NCBI RefSeq assembly: GCF_019443965.1
Contig: NZ_CP040814.1
Span: forward strand, 2,542,001 to 2,606,000
Origin: Salinibacterium sp. M195
Lineage (GTDB): Bacteria > Actinomycetota > Actinomycetes > Actinomycetales > Microbacteriaceae
Direction of reading: 5' to 3'
Length of the DNA: 64,000 nucleotides
How positions within the stretch are numbered: the stretch's first letter is position 1; each line of letters starts with the position of its first letter. The notes below the pieces were generated by a model that was not told where the DNA came from, did no database searches, and saw nothing but the letters and a program-made list of their open reading frames with translations. Both the position numbers and the translations under genes were made by a program. This document shows, in pieces, positions 1-8,512 of this stretch.

Positions 1-2
1 GA

Positions 3-77
3 CATCCCACGACCCGAAACCGGAACCTACAAGAGGAACTCCGCGATCTGGCCGGACTAAAACTATACCAGCTTTAG
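3..77 (+). CDS. possible C-terminal tail of an upstream gene (partial)
   Basis: The frame starting at base 3 is open from the window edge and stops with TAG at 75-77. Its last residues (QEELRDLAGLKLYQL) look protein-like. A second frame is also open until TAA at 58-60, so the frame is not certain. The family cannot be recognised from so few residues. The strand is inferred only from the open frame. Confidence 0.25.
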   Translation, partial: HPTTRNRNLQEELRDLAGLKLYQL

Positions 78-329
78 AGGATGGTGGCCCCCACTTGAGG
101 CCGGAAACCTAGCAGCAAAACTGCCCGGGACTTCCGCACCTTTGGGGTGACAAGAAAGAACTTTACGTGCACATTCCGTTCGGCGCCAAACCGCCTCGCA
201 TCCCGGGCGCGCCGAGGAAGGAAACCCTGCAAAACACTGAGATGAGAACGAGGTGCTGCGAGTGATCCATCCCTCGCTCCCCTCTCTATGGGAGGAGCGC
301 GAAGAGCGAGGCTGCGACAAGATAGTTCC
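78..329. other. intergenic region before the acetyltransferase
   Basis: No credible gene is seen here; the long reading frames on the minus strand are low-complexity shadows. One inverted repeat is present: CCTCGCTC at 272-279 pairs with GAGCGAGG at 304-311, just before the start of the next gene. It could be a 5' leader hairpin or the end of the previous transcript. It has no T-run. Confidence 0.3.
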
Positions 330-815
330 ATGCCCAGTTTCACCACACGCTCCGCTCGGCTCGACGACTCCAGAGAAGTCGCTTCCGTGCACACTCAGTC
401 GTGGAAGGAAACCTATGCCGGGGTGTTCCCTGAACAAGCGTGGAGCGTCGAGTCGCGGGTGCGACGCGAGGCGATGTGGAACGAGTTACTGCTTGATGAG
501 AACGTGACGACGGTGGTAGCGGAGATAGATCACCGGATTGTGGGGTTTGCGCACGCCGAACACAAGAGAGATGAGCCGACACTGCCCACGGAAGAACTCA
601 AGATGATCTACGTTCTTGCTGAGGCACAGGGCACCGGCGCCGGGCAGGCGCTGATCGACGCGGCATTAGGTGGTGCAGCGGCGAGCGTCTGGGTTCTCGA
701 ACACAATCCTCGAGCGCGTTCCTTTTACGCAAGGAACAGATTCATGCCTGATGGCACGGTGCGTGCGATGGACTTCAATCCGAACATCCGCGAACTTCGT
801 CTCGTTCGTCGTTGA
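330..815 (+). CDS. GNAT family N-acetyltransferase
   Basis: A 161-residue protein of the GNAT fold, which transfers an acetyl group from acetyl-CoA to an amine; the substrate cannot be told. The acetyl-CoA loop QGTGAG lies near residues 100-105, after the beta-strand MIYVL, and the C-terminal part has the usual NPRARSFYARNRF helix-strand. An ATG at 288 in the same frame would add 14 Arg-rich residues. I prefer 330 because MPSFTTRSARLDD is a normal GNAT beginning, although its ribosome binding site is weak. It stands alone upstream of the gal operon, and its stop codon overlaps the predicted gal promoter. Confidence 0.8.
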   Translation: MPSFTTRSARLDDSREVASVHTQSWKETYAGVFPEQAWSVESRVRREAMWNELLLDENVTTVVAEIDHRIVGFAHAEHKRDEPTLPTEELKMIYVLAEAQGTGAGQALIDAALGGAAASVWVLEHNPRARSFYARNRFMPDGTVRAMDFNPNIRELRLVRR

Positions 816-841
816 ACTCGACAGGCCAATAGTCATACAAT
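812..841 (+). promoter_or_regulatory. predicted promoter of the gal operon
   Basis: TTGAAC at 812-817 and TACAAT at 836-841 are separated by 18 bases and match the sigma-70-type consensus at 4/6 and 5/6 positions. The -35 overlaps the stop codon of the acetyltransferase gene. Transcription would begin near 848, about 60 bases before galE. This is motif reading only. Confidence 0.4.
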
Positions 842-908
842 TGAGGTTGCTCGCATCGTGAGGAGCTGCAATCGCGGCTGAACCGCTGCCCAGACACAAG
901 GAACAGCA

Positions 909-1928
909 ATGACTTGGATGGTAACCGGCGGCGCCGGCTATATAGGGGCGCATGTAGTGCGCGCGCTCATCAACGCCAACATGAATGCGGTCGTTGTCGA
1001 CGATCTCTCTAGCGGATTCGAGCGCTTCGTTCCCCACGGTGTGCCGTTCGTGAACGCGAATATCCTCGACACCAACGCCCTGGTGCAGGCCATGACCGAG
1101 CACAACGTCACTGGCGTCATCCACGTCGCCGGATTCAAATACGCCGGCGTCTCTGTGCAACGACCGCTGCACACCTACACACAGAACGTCACCGCCACGG
1201 TTTCTCTCCTCGAGGCTATGACACAGTGCGAAGTCGAGCAGATCGTGTTCTCCTCAAGCGCCGCTGTCTTCGGAACGCCAAACGTAGACCTGGTCACCGA
1301 AAACACCGAGAAAGCGCCGCTCTCCCCCTACGGAGAATCCAAGCTGATCGGCGAATGGCTACTGCGCGACCAAGCCATCGCTACTGGCCTTCGCCACACG
1401 TCACTGCGGTACTTCAACGTCGTCGGTTCCGGCGATCCTGCCGTTTACGACACCAGCCCGCACAATCTCTTTCCTCTCGTCTTCGAAGCTTTGGTCGCCG
1501 GAAAAACCCCGCGGATCAACGGAACCGACTATCCCACCCCCGACGGCACCAATGTTCGCGACTACGTGCACGTCGCCGACATCGCGGCCGCGCACGTCGC
1601 CGCCGCGCGCAGGCTCGAAGCGAACGACGTTATAGAAGCCGCCTACAACCTCGGCAGCGGCGACGGACTATCCGTTGCCCAAATCATGACCGCGGTCGCA
1701 ACCGTTACCGGCATCGGCTTCACCCCAGAACTTGCACCGCGTCGCCCCGGCGACCCACCTCGAATCGTGGCCAACGGTGACCTCGCCGCCCGCGACCTGG
1801 ACTGGAAAATGCGCTACACGGCAGAAGATATGGTTCGCAGCGCTTGGGAAGCACGCCTGCGTGCCGAAGACAGCAGTGCTGACAGCGCCGCTCCGATCGG
1901 CGCGACAGAAAAGGGAAGTGCAGAATGA
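909..1928 (+). CDS. galE: UDP-glucose 4-epimerase
   Basis: Interconverts UDP-galactose and UDP-glucose in the Leloir pathway; cytosolic, NAD-bound extended short-chain dehydrogenase. The 339 residues start with the Rossmann motif TGGAGYIG (residues 6-13), followed by the NAD-ribose site VVVDDLSSG. The catalytic pair of the YxxxK motif is Tyr141/Lys145 in SPYGESK, with the Ser cluster near 115-117. The length is normal for GalE. AAGGA lies 6-7 bases before the ATG. The stop overlaps the galT start by 4 bases (ATGA), so galE, galT and galK are translationally coupled. Placing galE first in the operon is less common than galK/galT first, but the set is complete. Confidence 0.95.
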   Translation: MTWMVTGGAGYIGAHVVRALINANMNAVVVDDLSSGFERFVPHGVPFVNANILDTNALVQAMTEHNVTGVIHVAGFKYAGVSVQRPLHTYTQNVTATVSLLEAMTQCEVEQIVFSSSAAVFGTPNVDLVTENTEKAPLSPYGESKLIGEWLLRDQAIATGLRHTSLRYFNVVGSGDPAVYDTSPHNLFPLVFEALVAGKTPRINGTDYPTPDGTNVRDYVHVADIAAAHVAAARRLEANDVIEAAYNLGSGDGLSVAQIMTAVATVTGIGFTPELAPRRPGDPPRIVANGDLAARDLDWKMRYTAEDMVRSAWEARLRAEDSSADSAAPIGATEKGSAE

Positions 1929-3034
1929 GCTCGAAGATCACCAAGCGTCCCACCACCCTCGCCGATGGTCGAGAGCTGATCTACTTCGACGACGCCGACA
2001 GCACACTCGGCGAAGAGCGCTCCGTCGACAGCAGAGTTCTCGACCCCAGGCCCGTAACCGCGAGCATGCGTCAAGACATCCTGACCGGGGAATGGGTATC
2101 TGTCGCCGCCGCCCGCCAGAACCGTGTTTTCCTCCCGCCTGCTGATCAAGACCCGCTCGCGCCCCAGACGGCCACAAACCCATCCGAAGTTCCGGCGCTT
2201 TACGACGTTGCTGTCTTCGAAAACCGCTCCCCATCGTTTGGACCCGCATTGGCCGGGAGCGACAACAGTCCAACAGGGCTCGACGACCTTGCCAACCTTG
2301 GACTCGGCCGCATTCGGAGCTCGATCGGTCGCTGTGAAGTTGTCTGCTTCAGCCCAGATCACGAAGGATCGTTCGGCACCCAAACTCCGAGCCGCGCCCG
2401 CACCGTCATTGAAGCGTGGGCGGATCGCACCGAAGCGCTCTCGGCGCTCGATGGAGTGCAACAGGTATTTCCTTTTGAGAACCGCGGAGAAGCAATCGGT
2501 GTCACGCTGCTGCACCCGCACGGACAGATCTACTCGTACCCGTACATCACGCCAAAAACCCAGCGGACTCTGGATGCGATTGATCGCACCAGCCCTGACA
2601 TGTTTCAGCGCATCCTTGACTTCGAGCGCGCGGGTGACCGGGTCGTGCTGAGTGGCGAGCACTGGACCGCGTTCGTGCCGTTCGCCGCACGCTGGCCCAT
2701 CGAGGTTCACATGCTGCCGCACCGCCAGATCCCTGATTTTGCTGCGACCTCCGGTCACGAACGCGACGAACTCGCGACGATGTACTTGAAGCTGCTCCGC
2801 GGAATCGACGCAATCTACGACTCTCCCACCCCCTACATCGCCGCGTGGCACCAAGCTCCGGTCAATCGCGCCCGCGACACGTTCCGCCTTCACCTTCAGC
2901 TGACCTCGCCTCGTCGCGCGGCAGACAAATTGAAGTTCCTTGCCGGCTCAGAATCGGCGATGGGCGCCTGGATCGCCGACGTCACTCCAGAGGCAGCAGC
3001 CGAAAACATCCGAAAGGCAATTGAACGAGCATGA
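1925..3034 (+). CDS. galT: galactose-1-phosphate uridylyltransferase
   Basis: Transfers UMP from UDP-glucose to galactose-1-phosphate through a uridylylated histidine. The active-site His-Pro-His triad is at residues 197-199 within GVTLLHPHGQIYSYPY. The second domain carries the late His residues (AWHQAP, RLHLQL) that belong to the HIT-like fold. The 369 residues are in the range of actinobacterial GalT. The start overlaps the galE stop (ATGA) and its own stop overlaps the galK start in the same way, so the three enzymes should be made together. No defects are seen. Confidence 0.95.
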   Translation: MSSKITKRPTTLADGRELIYFDDADSTLGEERSVDSRVLDPRPVTASMRQDILTGEWVSVAAARQNRVFLPPADQDPLAPQTATNPSEVPALYDVAVFENRSPSFGPALAGSDNSPTGLDDLANLGLGRIRSSIGRCEVVCFSPDHEGSFGTQTPSRARTVIEAWADRTEALSALDGVQQVFPFENRGEAIGVTLLHPHGQIYSYPYITPKTQRTLDAIDRTSPDMFQRILDFERAGDRVVLSGEHWTAFVPFAARWPIEVHMLPHRQIPDFAATSGHERDELATMYLKLLRGIDAIYDSPTPYIAAWHQAPVNRARDTFRLHLQLTSPRRAADKLKFLAGSESAMGAWIADVTPEAAAENIRKAIERA

Positions 3035-4209
3035 GCGACACAGTGCAGCAACTGAGCGAACGGTTCATCAGCCTTACCGGTCGCAAACCAGACGGCGTCT
3101 GGTCGGCACCCGGCCGCGTCAATCTGATTGGCGAGCACACTGACTACAACGAGGGCTTTGTGCTGCCGTTCGCGATCGATCGCCGCACACGGGCTGCGGT
3201 CGGACTACGCACCGATGGCGTAATTCGTGTCACCAGCACCTTCGACGACTCCCCTGTTGAGTTTCCGCTGTCAGAGCTCGACGCTGCGCGTTCGGCAGGC
3301 CAGATTGCAGGGTGGAGCGCGTATCCTCTCGGCGTCGCGTGGGCGCTCGGGCAGCACGGCGCAGAACTGAGCGCACTCCCGGGCGTGGATATCATCATCG
3401 ATTCCACGGTTCCCGTTGGCGCCGGTCTGTCATCATCCGCGGCCATAGAAAGCTCTGTCGCACTGGCTCTGAACGATCTCTGGAGCCTAGGTTTTTCCCG
3501 CGAAAACCTCGCCAAGGTAGGACAACTCGCCGAAAACGAGGTCGTCGGTGCGCCCACCGGAATAATGGATCAATCTGCGTCGCTCCTGGGTGCAACAGAT
3601 TCGGCAGTGTTCTTGGACTGCCGCTCGCTCGCCGCTGAGGTTGTGCCACTCGGACTTGCTCAAGCCGAACTCAGCATCCTCGTGATGGATACCCGCGTTT
3701 CGCACTCGCACGCTACCGGAGGCTATGCGGAACGCCGTGCGGCCTGCGAAGCGGGAGCCGCAGCAATGGGCACCTCGTCACTGCGTGATGTGAGCGTCGC
3801 TGATCTTGAGCGCGCCCGTGAACTGCTTGACGATGTCACGTTCCGACGGGTGCGACACGTAGTCACTGAGAATCAGCGAGTGCTGGATACTGTTCGCACC
3901 CTGAACGAGGAGGGTCCACTCGCGATTGGCGCCCTACTCGACGCCTCCCACGAGTCGATGCGCGACGACTTCGAAATCTCGATTCCCGAGCTCGACCTTG
4001 CTGTAGAAACGGCACGAGCACACGGAGCAATCGGAGCCCGGATGACCGGCGGTGGGTTCGGCGGAGCAGCAATCGCGCTCGTACCGCACACACTCGTGGC
4101 CACTGTCGAAGCGGCTGTGCTCGATGCTTTCACTGCCCAAGGATTCGGGACCCCAACGACGTTTACCGTCACACCATCGCAGGGTGCAGAACGGAATACT
4201 CTTTCCTGA
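3031..4209 (+). CDS. galK: galactokinase
   Basis: Phosphorylates alpha-D-galactose with ATP, the first step of the Leloir pathway. It is a GHMP kinase of 392 residues. It has the galactokinase signature GRVNLIGEHTDY (about residues 28-39), the ATP-binding motif PVGAGLSSSAAIE (128-140) and the third GHMP motif MTGGGFGGAAIAL near 340-352. It ends the operon. A weak hairpin at 4245-4268 lies just downstream, between galK and the convergent tmRNA gene. No transporter or GalR-type regulator is present beside the operon, so galactose uptake must be encoded elsewhere. Confidence 0.95.
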   Translation: MSDTVQQLSERFISLTGRKPDGVWSAPGRVNLIGEHTDYNEGFVLPFAIDRRTRAAVGLRTDGVIRVTSTFDDSPVEFPLSELDAARSAGQIAGWSAYPLGVAWALGQHGAELSALPGVDIIIDSTVPVGAGLSSSAAIESSVALALNDLWSLGFSRENLAKVGQLAENEVVGAPTGIMDQSASLLGATDSAVFLDCRSLAAEVVPLGLAQAELSILVMDTRVSHSHATGGYAERRAACEAGAAAMGTSSLRDVSVADLERARELLDDVTFRRVRHVVTENQRVLDTVRTLNEEGPLAIGALLDASHESMRDDFEISIPELDLAVETARAHGAIGARMTGGGFGGAAIALVPHTLVATVEAAVLDAFTAQGFGTPTTFTVTPSQGAERNTLS

Positions 4210-4244
4210 CGAGAAACTGGGCTGACGAAAATCGCGCGAAAGAG

Positions 4245-4268
4245 CACCCTCCGATCTCTCAGAGGATG
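4245..4268 (-). terminator. weak hairpin after tmRNA and galK
   Basis: CACCCTC at 4245-4251 pairs with GAGGATG at 4262-4268 (one G-T wobble), with a 10-base loop. On the minus strand it is followed by a short pyrimidine-rich stretch (CTCTTTC), so it may end the tmRNA precursor. On the plus strand there is no T-run. Confidence 0.35.
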
Positions 4269-4291
4269 ACTCACAACGCGACAACGACCGG

Positions 4292-4666
4292 TGGTGGAGA
4301 TGGGGGGAATTGAACCCCCGTCCACTGCTGTAATTCTGTGCCTTCTACGGGTGTATCTTGTGCAGACGTTCTACTCGGCTCTGATCTTTGCCACAAGCAC
4401 CTAGATCAACGAGCCCAGCCAGAGTGCAAGTCCCACGTAGCCCTCAGGCGTAACTACGCAGCAATCTCTCTAAATTGCGCCAGAATCCGGGTAGAGAGCA
4501 TTCCCGGCCTGACGGACTTCTTTAGTGCGCTCGCTTAGGCAGCGAGGGCGAAGTCAGTGCGCTTTGAATTGGCACTTATAGTTTGCAGTCATCGTTAACG
4601 AGATAAGGCTGCATTCTCGACCCGCTTCTCACAGTTTTGCAGGCAATGTCGAAACCGATCATCCCC
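4292..4666 (-). ncRNA. ssrA: transfer-messenger RNA (tmRNA)
   Basis: Rescues stalled ribosomes together with SmpB and tags the broken protein for degradation. The 3' end (complement of 4292-4330) shows a T-arm with GGTTCAATTCCC and an encoded CCA. The 5' end GGGGATG (4666-4660) pairs with CATCTCC at the 3' side to form the 7-bp acceptor stem. The resume frame reads ANSKRTDFALAA and stop (complement of 4573-4535), a tag type usual in actinobacteria. The length of 375 nt is normal. smpB lies 2.4 kb away on the same strand, with nsrR, hmp and a mycoredoxin gene between them. Confidence 0.96.
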
Positions 4667-4823
4667 CTGTGTGGGTCGTTGTCGCGCTGTGTAGTTATCA
4701 AATCTGCCTCATTAACAGGCAGTCCTCAATTGTAGGTCAGAAGTGGAGCACAATCTAGCCCAAACGATGACTCATCAGATCGCTCGTGGAACTCAGACGC
4801 GGCTCGCCCTCTACTCTTGACCC
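4667..4823. other. intergenic region between ssrA and nsrR
   Basis: Holds the promoters of two divergent genes. On the minus strand I see no strong -35/-10 pair for ssrA; GATAACT near 4695-4701 is the best -10-like word. The nsrR start has no clear Shine-Dalgarno sequence, so its transcript may be leaderless or nearly so. Confidence 0.3.
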
Positions 4824-5273
4824 ATGAGGATCAATGCGTTTTCGGATGTGTGCTTGCGCATCATCATGCTCCTCTCCGCAACGCCCGAGTCCGAGCTGAA
4901 GACCAGCCGAGTAATCGCCGGGCAAATCGATACCCCTTACAACCACGTCAGTAAGGCCATCATCAAGTTGCGTGAGCTCGGCCTGATTGAGTCCGTGCGC
5001 GGACGCAGCGGTGGCGTAAGAATCAGTGGCGCTGGACGCCGGGCCACGGTCGGCTGGGTCCTGCGCCAACTCGACGTTCGCGCTGACCTCGCCGATTGTG
5101 AAACTCCAGACGGCGTCTGCCCTCTCATTGACGGCTGCGGCCTGCGGGCGGCACTGCGAAACGCCCGGGAAGCCTTTTACTCAGCACTTGACGATGTTGT
5201 GATTTCGTCGCTTCCCCACAGCCTGTCAAATGAGCCTGTTTCCGTCACTCTAGGGCTCCGCCCGCCCGACTGA
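4824..5273 (+). CDS. nsrR: Rrf2-family nitric-oxide-sensing repressor NsrR
   Basis: A 149-residue Rrf2-family winged-helix regulator. The N-terminal HTH includes the segment TPYNHVSKAIIKLRELGLI (about 37-55) and the wing SVRGRSGGVRIS. Three cysteines, Cys92, Cys99 and Cys105, form the cluster-ligand loop that holds an iron-sulfur cluster in NsrR; NO attack on the cluster releases DNA. In the studied Streptomyces NsrR the spacing is CX5CX5C, here it is CX6CX5C. It lies directly upstream of hmp, whose promoter region carries an NsrR-like palindrome at 5324-5348. RsrR or IscR are alternatives within Rrf2, but the hmp neighbour favours NsrR. Confidence 0.88.
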   Translation: MRINAFSDVCLRIIMLLSATPESELKTSRVIAGQIDTPYNHVSKAIIKLRELGLIESVRGRSGGVRISGAGRRATVGWVLRQLDVRADLADCETPDGVCPLIDGCGLRAALRNAREAFYSALDDVVISSLPHSLSNEPVSVTLGLRPPD

Positions 5274-5323
5274 GCGCCCGAGTTTGCCCCGTGCTCGCTC
5301 GGTCACAACAGTGTGCGGTAATT

Positions 5324-5348
5324 AAATACGCATATCAAATGCTAATTT
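5324..5348. promoter_or_regulatory. NsrR operator upstream of hmp
   Basis: The core GCATATCAAATGC (5330-5342) matches the known NsrR core GCATTTnAAATGC at all but one position. The whole 25-base site is an inverted repeat centred on 5336 with 9 of 12 pairs. It sits 31-55 bases before the hmp start and 50 bases after nsrR. The role is inferred from similarity to the consensus and from position. Confidence 0.7.
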
Positions 5349-5378
5349 GGGAGAACACCCCCGGCAAAAGGAGAAAGC

Positions 5379-6548
5379 ATGCTCTCGACCCAGTCCCTCC
5401 CCCTCATCGAAGCAACTCTCCCGTTGGTAGGTGAGCGCATGCCCGTGATCGCCAAGAACTTCTACAACCGGATGTTCGCCGCTCACCCCGAACTCTTCGA
5501 CGGCCTCTTCAGCCGCTCGAACCAGAAGAACGGCACGCAGCAGCAAGCACTGGCCGGCAGCATCGCCGTCTTCGCAACGCACCTCGTGAAGAATCCAAAC
5601 ACCACACCGGAGGCAATGCTCTCCCGCATCGCTCACAAGCACGTCTCGCTAGACATTCACCCCGAGCAATACGACGTGGTCTACAAGTATCTCTTCGAGG
5701 CCATCGCCGAGGAGCTCAGCGACGTCATCACCGCAGATATCGCCGGAGCGTGGACCGAAGTTTATTGGCTCATGGCGCACGCTCTGATCAAGCTGGAAAA
5801 GGGTCTGTACTCCGGTGCCGGAAACAACACGCCCCTAGCGCCGTGGATCGTCACTGGCAAGGATGCTGCGGGGTCGGATGCGCTGACATTCACCCTGGCT
5901 CCTGCCGACGACACAACACCGGCCCCCGCTCTGGCTGGCCAATACGTGAGCGTTACGGTGACGATGCCCGACGGCATCCGTCAGGTTCGCCAGTACTCGC
6001 TATCGGCCGGCACCCCCACAACTCGCGTCTTCACAACCAAGCTCGATGCCGACGGAGAAGTCTCCCCCGCGCTGCACCGCGACGTGCAGCTCGGCGATAC
6101 GCTTCTGCTCTCGAACCCCTGCGGCGACGTCACCCTCGCCGAGGGCGACAGCCCGATCATCCTCGCCTCCGCCGGAATCGGATGCACGCCTAGCGCGTCA
6201 ATTCTGCGCTCCCTCGCTCTGAACAAATCACAGCGTGAGGTGATCGTGCTGCACGCCGAGAGCACGCTCGAAGGATGGGCCCTTCGCGAGCAGATGAACG
6301 AAGATGTCGCCGTTCTCGAAGCCGCCGAACTGGAACTATGGCTCGAGACTCCGAGTGATGGTGCCCACGAGGGCTTCATGTCGCTAGACGGTGTCACGAT
6401 TCCCGACAACGCCTCCGTATACCTCTGCGGGCCCCTGCCGTTTATGCGAAGCCTTCGATCTCAGGCACTCGCGTCTGGCGTGCCGGCAGACCGGATCCAC
6501 TACGAGATCTTCGGTCCGGATCTCTGGCTCGCCGGTGCCGGCGTCTAG
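5379..6548 (+). CDS. hmp: flavohemoprotein, nitric oxide dioxygenase
   Basis: Converts NO and O2 to nitrate with NAD(P)H; cytosolic NO detoxification. The 389 residues hold three domains in order: a globin (about 1-135, with proximal histidine in IAHKHVSLDI and the late globin motif EVYWLMAHALIKLEK), an FAD-binding ferredoxin-reductase domain (about 150-255, with RQYSLSAG) and an NAD-binding domain (about 260-389, with AGIGCTPSASIL and YLCGPLPFM). The length is typical of flavohemoglobins. AAAGGAG lies 5 bases before the ATG. It is the expected target of the adjacent NsrR. Confidence 0.95.
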   Translation: MLSTQSLPLIEATLPLVGERMPVIAKNFYNRMFAAHPELFDGLFSRSNQKNGTQQQALAGSIAVFATHLVKNPNTTPEAMLSRIAHKHVSLDIHPEQYDVVYKYLFEAIAEELSDVITADIAGAWTEVYWLMAHALIKLEKGLYSGAGNNTPLAPWIVTGKDAAGSDALTFTLAPADDTTPAPALAGQYVSVTVTMPDGIRQVRQYSLSAGTPTTRVFTTKLDADGEVSPALHRDVQLGDTLLLSNPCGDVTLAEGDSPIILASAGIGCTPSASILRSLALNKSQREVIVLHAESTLEGWALREQMNEDVAVLEAAELELWLETPSDGAHEGFMSLDGVTIPDNASVYLCGPLPFMRSLRSQALASGVPADRIHYEIFGPDLWLAGAGV

Positions 6549-6654
6549 GCCGTTCACGTCGAGACTCACTCCGTAGCCAGCGCTGCGCCCCTACAGCGAA
6601 CGCTGCCAGCGAACGTGCCGCCCACACCCAGCAACGGCAAAGTAGGTTTGAGAC

Positions 6655-6927
6655 ATGAGTGAAACAACAGAAGCCCTACCCACCAAGACCATGATGTTCG
6701 GTGCGGACTGGTGCCGCGACTGCGTCCGTTCCGAAGCCCTCCTCAACTCGCTAGGTGTCGAATGGGAAAAAGTAGACGTAGAAAAAGACCCCGCAGCGGC
6801 AGAGCGCGCCCAAGCAATTAGTGGTCGCCTCAGCATCCCCGTTGTTCACTTCACCGACGGAACTTTCCAGGTTGAGCCAAGCGACAAAGACCTCAAGGCA
6901 AAACTTGAAGAACTCGGCGCGCTCTAG
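6655..6927 (+). CDS. mycoredoxin-like glutaredoxin
   Basis: A 90-residue thioredoxin-fold protein with the redox motif WCRDC (Cys20, Cys23) and the cis-proline segment SIPVV before the strand VHFTDG. Actinobacterial mycoredoxins reduce mycothiol mixed disulfides. Their motif is often CGYC or CPYC; here the middle residues are Arg-Asp, so the electron donor is not certain. It follows hmp by 106 bases and may share the nitrosative/oxidative stress context. A strong bidirectional terminator follows. A plain glutaredoxin-like protein is the alternative. Confidence 0.8.
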   Translation: MSETTEALPTKTMMFGADWCRDCVRSEALLNSLGVEWEKVDVEKDPAAAERAQAISGRLSIPVVHFTDGTFQVEPSDKDLKAKLEELGAL

Positions 6928-6949
6928 ACACTAGATAGCGTCATCTCGA

Positions 6950-6983
6950 GTGCGGTTCAGCGCAAGCTGGACCGCACTTTTTT
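6950..6983. terminator. Rho-independent terminator between mycoredoxin gene and smpB
   Basis: GTGCGGTTCAG (6950-6960) pairs with CTGGACCGCAC (6967-6977) in an 11-bp stem (one wobble), loop CGCAAG, followed by six T residues (6978-6983) on the plus strand. It ends the plus-strand transcript and may also stop the convergent smpB transcript. Confidence 0.88.
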
Positions 6984-7022
6984 GCGCGCGGCAACAGAAG
7001 CAGTTTTGCGGGTGATCCCGCG

Positions 7023-7502
7023 CTACTCGCCCACATTCTTGCGAGAAGCCATTGCGCGATCAGACTCGCGCTTATCTTGGCGCTCGCGCAGCGTCTGGCG
7101 CTTGTCATACTCACGCTTACCTTTGGCGACCGCGAGTTCAACCTTGGCCCGACCATCCAAGAAATAGATCGACAGCGGAACCAGCGTGTAGCCACCCTGC
7201 TTGATCTTGTTGTGGATCTTCAGGATCTGCTCCTTGTGCAAGAGCATCTTGCGCTTGCGACGCGGAGGGTGATTGTTCCACGAGCCCTGAAAGAATTCCG
7301 GAATGTGCACGGCATCCAACCAAGCTTCAGCATGATCGTCGATGTAGCCGTAGCCATCGATCAGACTTGCGCGCCCCAACCGAAGAGATTTGACCTCAGT
7401 GCCCGACAGCACAAGACCAGCCTCAAAGGTGTCTTCGATGCTGTAATCGTGGCGCGCCTTGCGGTTGCTGGCAACAACCTTCCGGTCACCTTCCTTAGGC
7501 AT
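7023..7502 (-). CDS. smpB: SsrA-binding protein
   Basis: Binds the tRNA-like part of tmRNA and brings it to stalled ribosomes. The 159 residues show the family's oligonucleotide-binding barrel, with KVVASNRKARHDYSIEDTFEAG near the N-terminus, LSGTEVKSLRLGRASLIDGY and the basic C-terminal tail KREYDKRQTLRERQDKRE that enters the empty decoding channel. It is the last gene of the prfB-ftsE-ftsX-smpB series on the minus strand and lies 92 bases after ftsX. Its RNA partner ssrA is 2.4 kb further on. Confidence 0.96.
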   Translation of the reverse strand: MPKEGDRKVVASNRKARHDYSIEDTFEAGLVLSGTEVKSLRLGRASLIDGYGYIDDHAEAWLDAVHIPEFFQGSWNNHPPRRKRKMLLHKEQILKIHNKIKQGGYTLVPLSIYFLDGRAKVELAVAKGKREYDKRQTLRERQDKRESDRAMASRKNVGE

Positions 7503-7594
7503 GGTTCACTTCTCTCTCAATTACGTTGGATGCGGCGATGCTTCGGCTGATGCCGACAGTGCAGCAGACCAGTTTAGCGCGAGAGCAGTGCGAA

Positions 7595-8512
7595 CTACAC
7601 CTTCAGATAACGAGTGATGGCGACTCCCGCGGAAATCGCGGCGAGACCCGCGCCAACGGCAATCAAAATTGGCACAACCAGAAGCGCTTCCTGCATCCCC
7701 AAGAGACTTGTTCCCAAGGGCAACGTATCTGCCAAGTAACCGCTGACAAAGAAGTGGACAATCGCCACTATTGTTCCTGCTGCGAGCGCAGAACCAATCA
7801 AAGACGCAAAGACACCCTCGAGGATGAACGGGGTTTGAATGAATCTATTGGAGGCACCAACGAGGCGCATGATGCCCAGCTCCCGTCGACGGGAGAACGC
7901 ACTCAGACGAATAGTGGTGGCAATGAGCAAAACAGCAGCCACCAGCATGAGCCCGGCCACCCCGATCGCCGTGAAGCTTGCGGCATTCAGGATCGCAAAA
8001 ATGGGTTCCAGATAGGCGCGTTGATCCTCCACCCCCTCAACCCCTGCAAGACCAGACAGGCTCTCAATCAAGACATCAGCTTGTTCCGGATCGACAAGGT
8101 TGACCCGGAAATTTTCGGGAAGCGATTGCGGCGTGATGATGCCATCAAAGGCAGTATCAGCAAACTGCTCCTGGAAGTTCGCGAAAGCCTGCTCGTGGTT
8201 CTCGAACTGAATCTCATTGATGTACGGCGCGAGCGTTGCCGAGTCGAGCTGCTGCTTCACCGCAGCGATTTGGTCTTCTGTCGCTTCCGCGAGGGTGCAA
8301 TTTCCCGTGGTATCGATCTCAGTGCAGAGATAGACAATGACCTGCGCCCGATCGTTCCAGTAGTTTTTCATCTGGCCGATCTGCATTTGCAGCAGGATCG
8401 ATGCGCCCACAAAAGTGAGCGAAATGAAGGTCACCAAGACGACGGAAACTACCATCGAGATATTTCGACGAAGTCCGCTGCCGGCCTCCCCTAAAATCAG
8501 ACCGAGCCTCAT
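7595..8512 (-). CDS. ftsX: cell division ABC-like permease FtsX
   Basis: Membrane partner of FtsE; in actinobacteria the pair activates a peptidoglycan hydrolase at the septum. The 305 residues have an N-terminal membrane helix (about 20-42), a large extracytoplasmic loop (about 43-185) and three more helices in the C-terminal half, with the conserved cytosolic stretch [19 protein letters not shown] between helices 2 and 3. The extracytoplasmic loop has a Cys pair ([11 protein letters not shown]). The start overlaps the ftsE stop by 4 bases (ATGA). Confidence 0.94.
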   Translation of the reverse strand: MRLGLILGEAGSGLRRNISMVVSVVLVTFISLTFVGASILLQMQIGQMKNYWNDRAQVIVYLCTEIDTTGNCTLAEATEDQIAAVKQQLDSATLAPYINEIQFENHEQAFANFQEQFADTAFDGIITPQSLPENFRVNLVDPEQADVLIESLSGLAGVEGVEDQRAYLEPIFAILNAASFTAIGVAGLMLVAAVLLIATTIRLSAFSRRRELGIMRLVGASNRFIQTPFILEGVFASLIGSALAAGTIVAIVHFFVSGYLADTLPLGTSLLGMQEALLVVPILIAVGAGLAAISAGVAITRYLKV

